From Flavobacteriales bacterium (GTDB lineage: Bacteria > Bacteroidota > Bacteroidia > Flavobacteriales_F > PHOS-HE28), in the NCBI GenBank assembly GCA_016703005.1, contig JADJCX010000005.1:1-64000 (forward strand): 64,000 nt of DNA, written 5' to 3'. Under the pieces are notes generated by a model. It saw only the letters and a program-made list of their open reading frames with translations. It searched no databases and had not been told where the DNA came from. The translations under genes were made by a program, and so were the position numbers. Below, piece by piece: positions 62,475 through 64,000 of the stretch. Every line of letters begins with the position of its first letter. Position 1 is the first letter of the stretch.

Positions 62475-64000
62475 ATGAACCGAAGGAACCCGAACATGCA
62501 ACGCAACATTTTCTGCACGATCGCCGCAATTGCGGCGATCGGTGTTTACGCCGGTAATGGACACGACCACGGAAAGGAGGTGCCCGCCACCAACCCGCGT
62601 CCGCATCAACGCTTTGTGGAGAACAAGGGTCAATTACCGCCTAAGGTGAAGTATCGCGCCGAGTTCGGAACAGCCAGCATGTTCGCCGAGATCGGTGGCG
62701 TTACGTGGAGCATTTTGCAGGCCGATGCAGGTGATCGGGTGCATGATGTGTTCCATGCGGATGCAGCCGAGAAAGCGGCGTTCAAGTTGAACGGTCACGC
62801 TTGGCGCATGCGCTTTGTAGATGCTAACGGAGCTCCGGTTATTACGGCGTTCGATCGCAGCACCACCTACTTGAATTATTTCGTTGGGAACGATCCGACC
62901 AAATGGGCGGGCAACGTCGGGGTTTTCGGGGAAGTGAAGTACCAGGATGTGTGGATGGGGATCGACCTGCGTTTCCATAGCGACAAAGGCAGTTTCAAGT
63001 ACGATGTGCTGTTGGATGCGGGGGCCGATGTATCGCAGGTACGGTTCAACTATGAAGGTCTCGATGCGCTGGCACTCGATGCCGAAGGCCGATTGGCGTT
63101 GCGCACCAGCGTGAGCGAATTGTTGGAGATGGCGCCAGTGGCGTGGTACGCCGATGGAGGCAAGGAGCCTGTGGGGTGTTCGTTCACGTTGAAGGACGGT
63201 ACTGTCGGTTTTGCGTTCGCCGCGGGCACCAACACACAGCGCCCCATTGTCATCGACCCAGTGCTGATCGCAAGTACGTTGAGCGGCACGGGCGACATTG
63301 GTACGACCCAGAATTATGGCCACAGCGCTACCTATGACGATCAAGGGAACATATACACGGGCGCTCGTTGTTTCGGGCAAGGCTATCCGGCCACGGTGGG
63401 CGCATTCGATGTGACGTTCGGCGGCGGCTTCGGGGTGGATATGGTGGTGAGCAAACTGAACCCCGATGGTAGCGCTTTGCTATTCGCAACGTACTTGGGT
63501 GGTGGTTCAAGCGAGTATCCACATAGCATGGTGGTAACGGCCGCCGGGGAATTGAGCGTCTTCGGTAGCACCGAGTCCTCCGATTATCCTGTTACGCCCG
63601 GAGCGGTGCAAACGACCTTCGGAGGTGGCTTGGAAGATGTGGTCGTCACGAAACTTACAAGCGATGGCTCCGCCTTGGTGGGATCCACCTATCTCGGTGG
63701 AGCCGCAGACGATGGCCGCAACTATATCACCAACAACTACGACGATCGGTTCAGGGGCGAGATCATCTGCGATGCATCCGGGAACCTGCTTTTGGCCACA
63801 TGCACATCGGGCGCCGGCTTCCCGACTACCGCAGGGGCCTATCAACCCACATTCATGGGTGGCACGCAGGATGGAGTTCTATTGAGCTTGAACAACGATC
63901 TGAGCGCACTGAACTGGTCAACGCATATCGGATCAACCGCTGACGACATGTGTTTCGGAGTGAAGCTGTCGAACAGTGGCGAAGTGTTCGTTGCTGCCGG
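62475..64000 (+). CDS. Partial secreted DUF7948/SBBP protein (array member 4), runs off the right edge
   Basis: An open frame of at least 508 codons to the end of the window. The start is ATG at 62475 or 62496; the second gives MQRNIFCTIAAIAAIGVYAG as signal peptide. It begins with GHDHGKE and RFVENKGQLPPKVKYRAEF, a DUF7948 head related to member 3, with SBBP-type repeats (NPDGSALLFATYLGGGSSEYPHS, AAGELSVFGSTESSDYPVTPGAVQTTFGGG). Positions line up with member 3 (ASTLSG, YTGARCFGQGYPATVGAF). A PKD stalk and type B tail are expected beyond the window but not seen. Confidence 0.85.
   Translation, partial: MNRRNPNMQRNIFCTIAAIAAIGVYAGNGHDHGKEVPATNPRPHQRFVENKGQLPPKVKYRAEFGTASMFAEIGGVTWSILQADAGDRVHDVFHADAAEKAAFKLNGHAWRMRFVDANGAPVITAFDRSTTYLNYFVGNDPTKWAGNVGVFGEVKYQDVWMGIDLRFHSDKGSFKYDVLLDAGADVSQVRFNYEGLDALALDAEGRLALRTSVSELLEMAPVAWYADGGKEPVGCSFTLKDGTVGFAFAAGTNTQRPIVIDPVLIASTLSGTGDIGTTQNYGHSATYDDQGNIYTGARCFGQGYPATVGAFDVTFGGGFGVDMVVSKLNPDGSALLFATYLGGGSSEYPHSMVVTAAGELSVFGSTESSDYPVTPGAVQTTFGGGLEDVVVTKLTSDGSALVGSTYLGGAADDGRNYITNNYDDRFRGEIICDASGNLLLATCTSGAGFPTTAGAYQPTFMGGTQDGVLLSLNNDLSALNWSTHIGSTADDMCFGVKLSNSGEVFVAA

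Noticed and set aside
1..64000. Mobile elements, prophage or integron
   Set aside because: No transposase, integrase, recombinase or terminal repeats seen; gene content is chromosomal throughout.

Overview
The window reads as chromosome of a member of the Bacteroidota, most likely order Flavobacteriales and moderately GC-rich for that group. The evidence is the set of lineage-typical families: type IX secretion (T9SS) type A and type B sorting domains, PKD and SBBP repeat adhesin-like proteins, a Rho factor with a long disordered insert, DUF4199, DUF4293, DUF5777, DUF2520, YceI, LytTR regulators with propeller kinases, bacillithiol deacetylase BshB1, and promoters resembling the Bacteroidota TAnnTTTG -7 element. 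Shine-Dalgarno sequences are weak or absent, and many start and stop codons overlap as ATGA. I see no IS element, integrase, prophage, CRISPR array or rRNA.

Layout. 0.4-3.5 kb: a methylmalonyl-CoA mutase in which small and large subunits are joined in one reading unit, broken by four frameshifts. 3.8-7.9 kb: SlyD, a DinB protein, an FtsB-like division protein, a GIN-domain lipoprotein with a PagL-like outer-membrane deacylase, and MazG. 8.0-10.2 kb: a secreted PKD protein with a type B sorting domain. 10.2-18.3 kb: a tightly packed minus-strand run (ccmB-ccmC-ccmD-like-ccmE-ccmF-DUF2520-KdsC-like HAD-UbiA-Maf) dominated by cytochrome c maturation. 19.3-22.8 kb: a thiol peroxidase coupled to bshB1, a YiiX-like hydrolase and a GlcD-like FAD oxidase. 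22.8-31.9 kb: an envelope block with a DUF5777 barrel, two YceI proteins, an OB-fold protein and two haem-motif lipoproteins, plus a coupled YceI/propeller histidine kinase/LytTR operon. 32.0-32.8 kb: tRNA-Ser(CGA), a DinB protein and tRNA-His(GTG). 32.9-37.0 kb: a three-gene surface glycan operon (GT4, formyltransferase fusion, flippase). 37.0-51.5 kb: secreted proteins and housekeeping genes (M23 peptidase, Mpl, Rho, TruA, ABC exporter). 51.7-64.0 kb: four consecutive giant secreted proteins that share heads and tails in a mosaic pattern; the last runs off the window.

Functional links. The Ccm genes supply the haem ligation that the two haem-motif lipoproteins near 26 kb would need. The kinase and regulator near 28-31 kb are translationally coupled to a YceI gene. 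The T9SS machinery, not in this window, would export at least seven proteins here. The strongest leads are the mosaic T9SS array, the MutA-MutB fusion, the Cys-type CcmE next to a CcmC with a large extracytoplasmic insert, the coupled YceI-kinase operon, and a CACATCT-type leader abutting three separate start codons. Nine apparent frameshifts, of which the five outside mutAB-like clusters are single-base losses in otherwise intact proteins where checked, point to consensus errors in the assembly, so broken frames should be treated cautiously.
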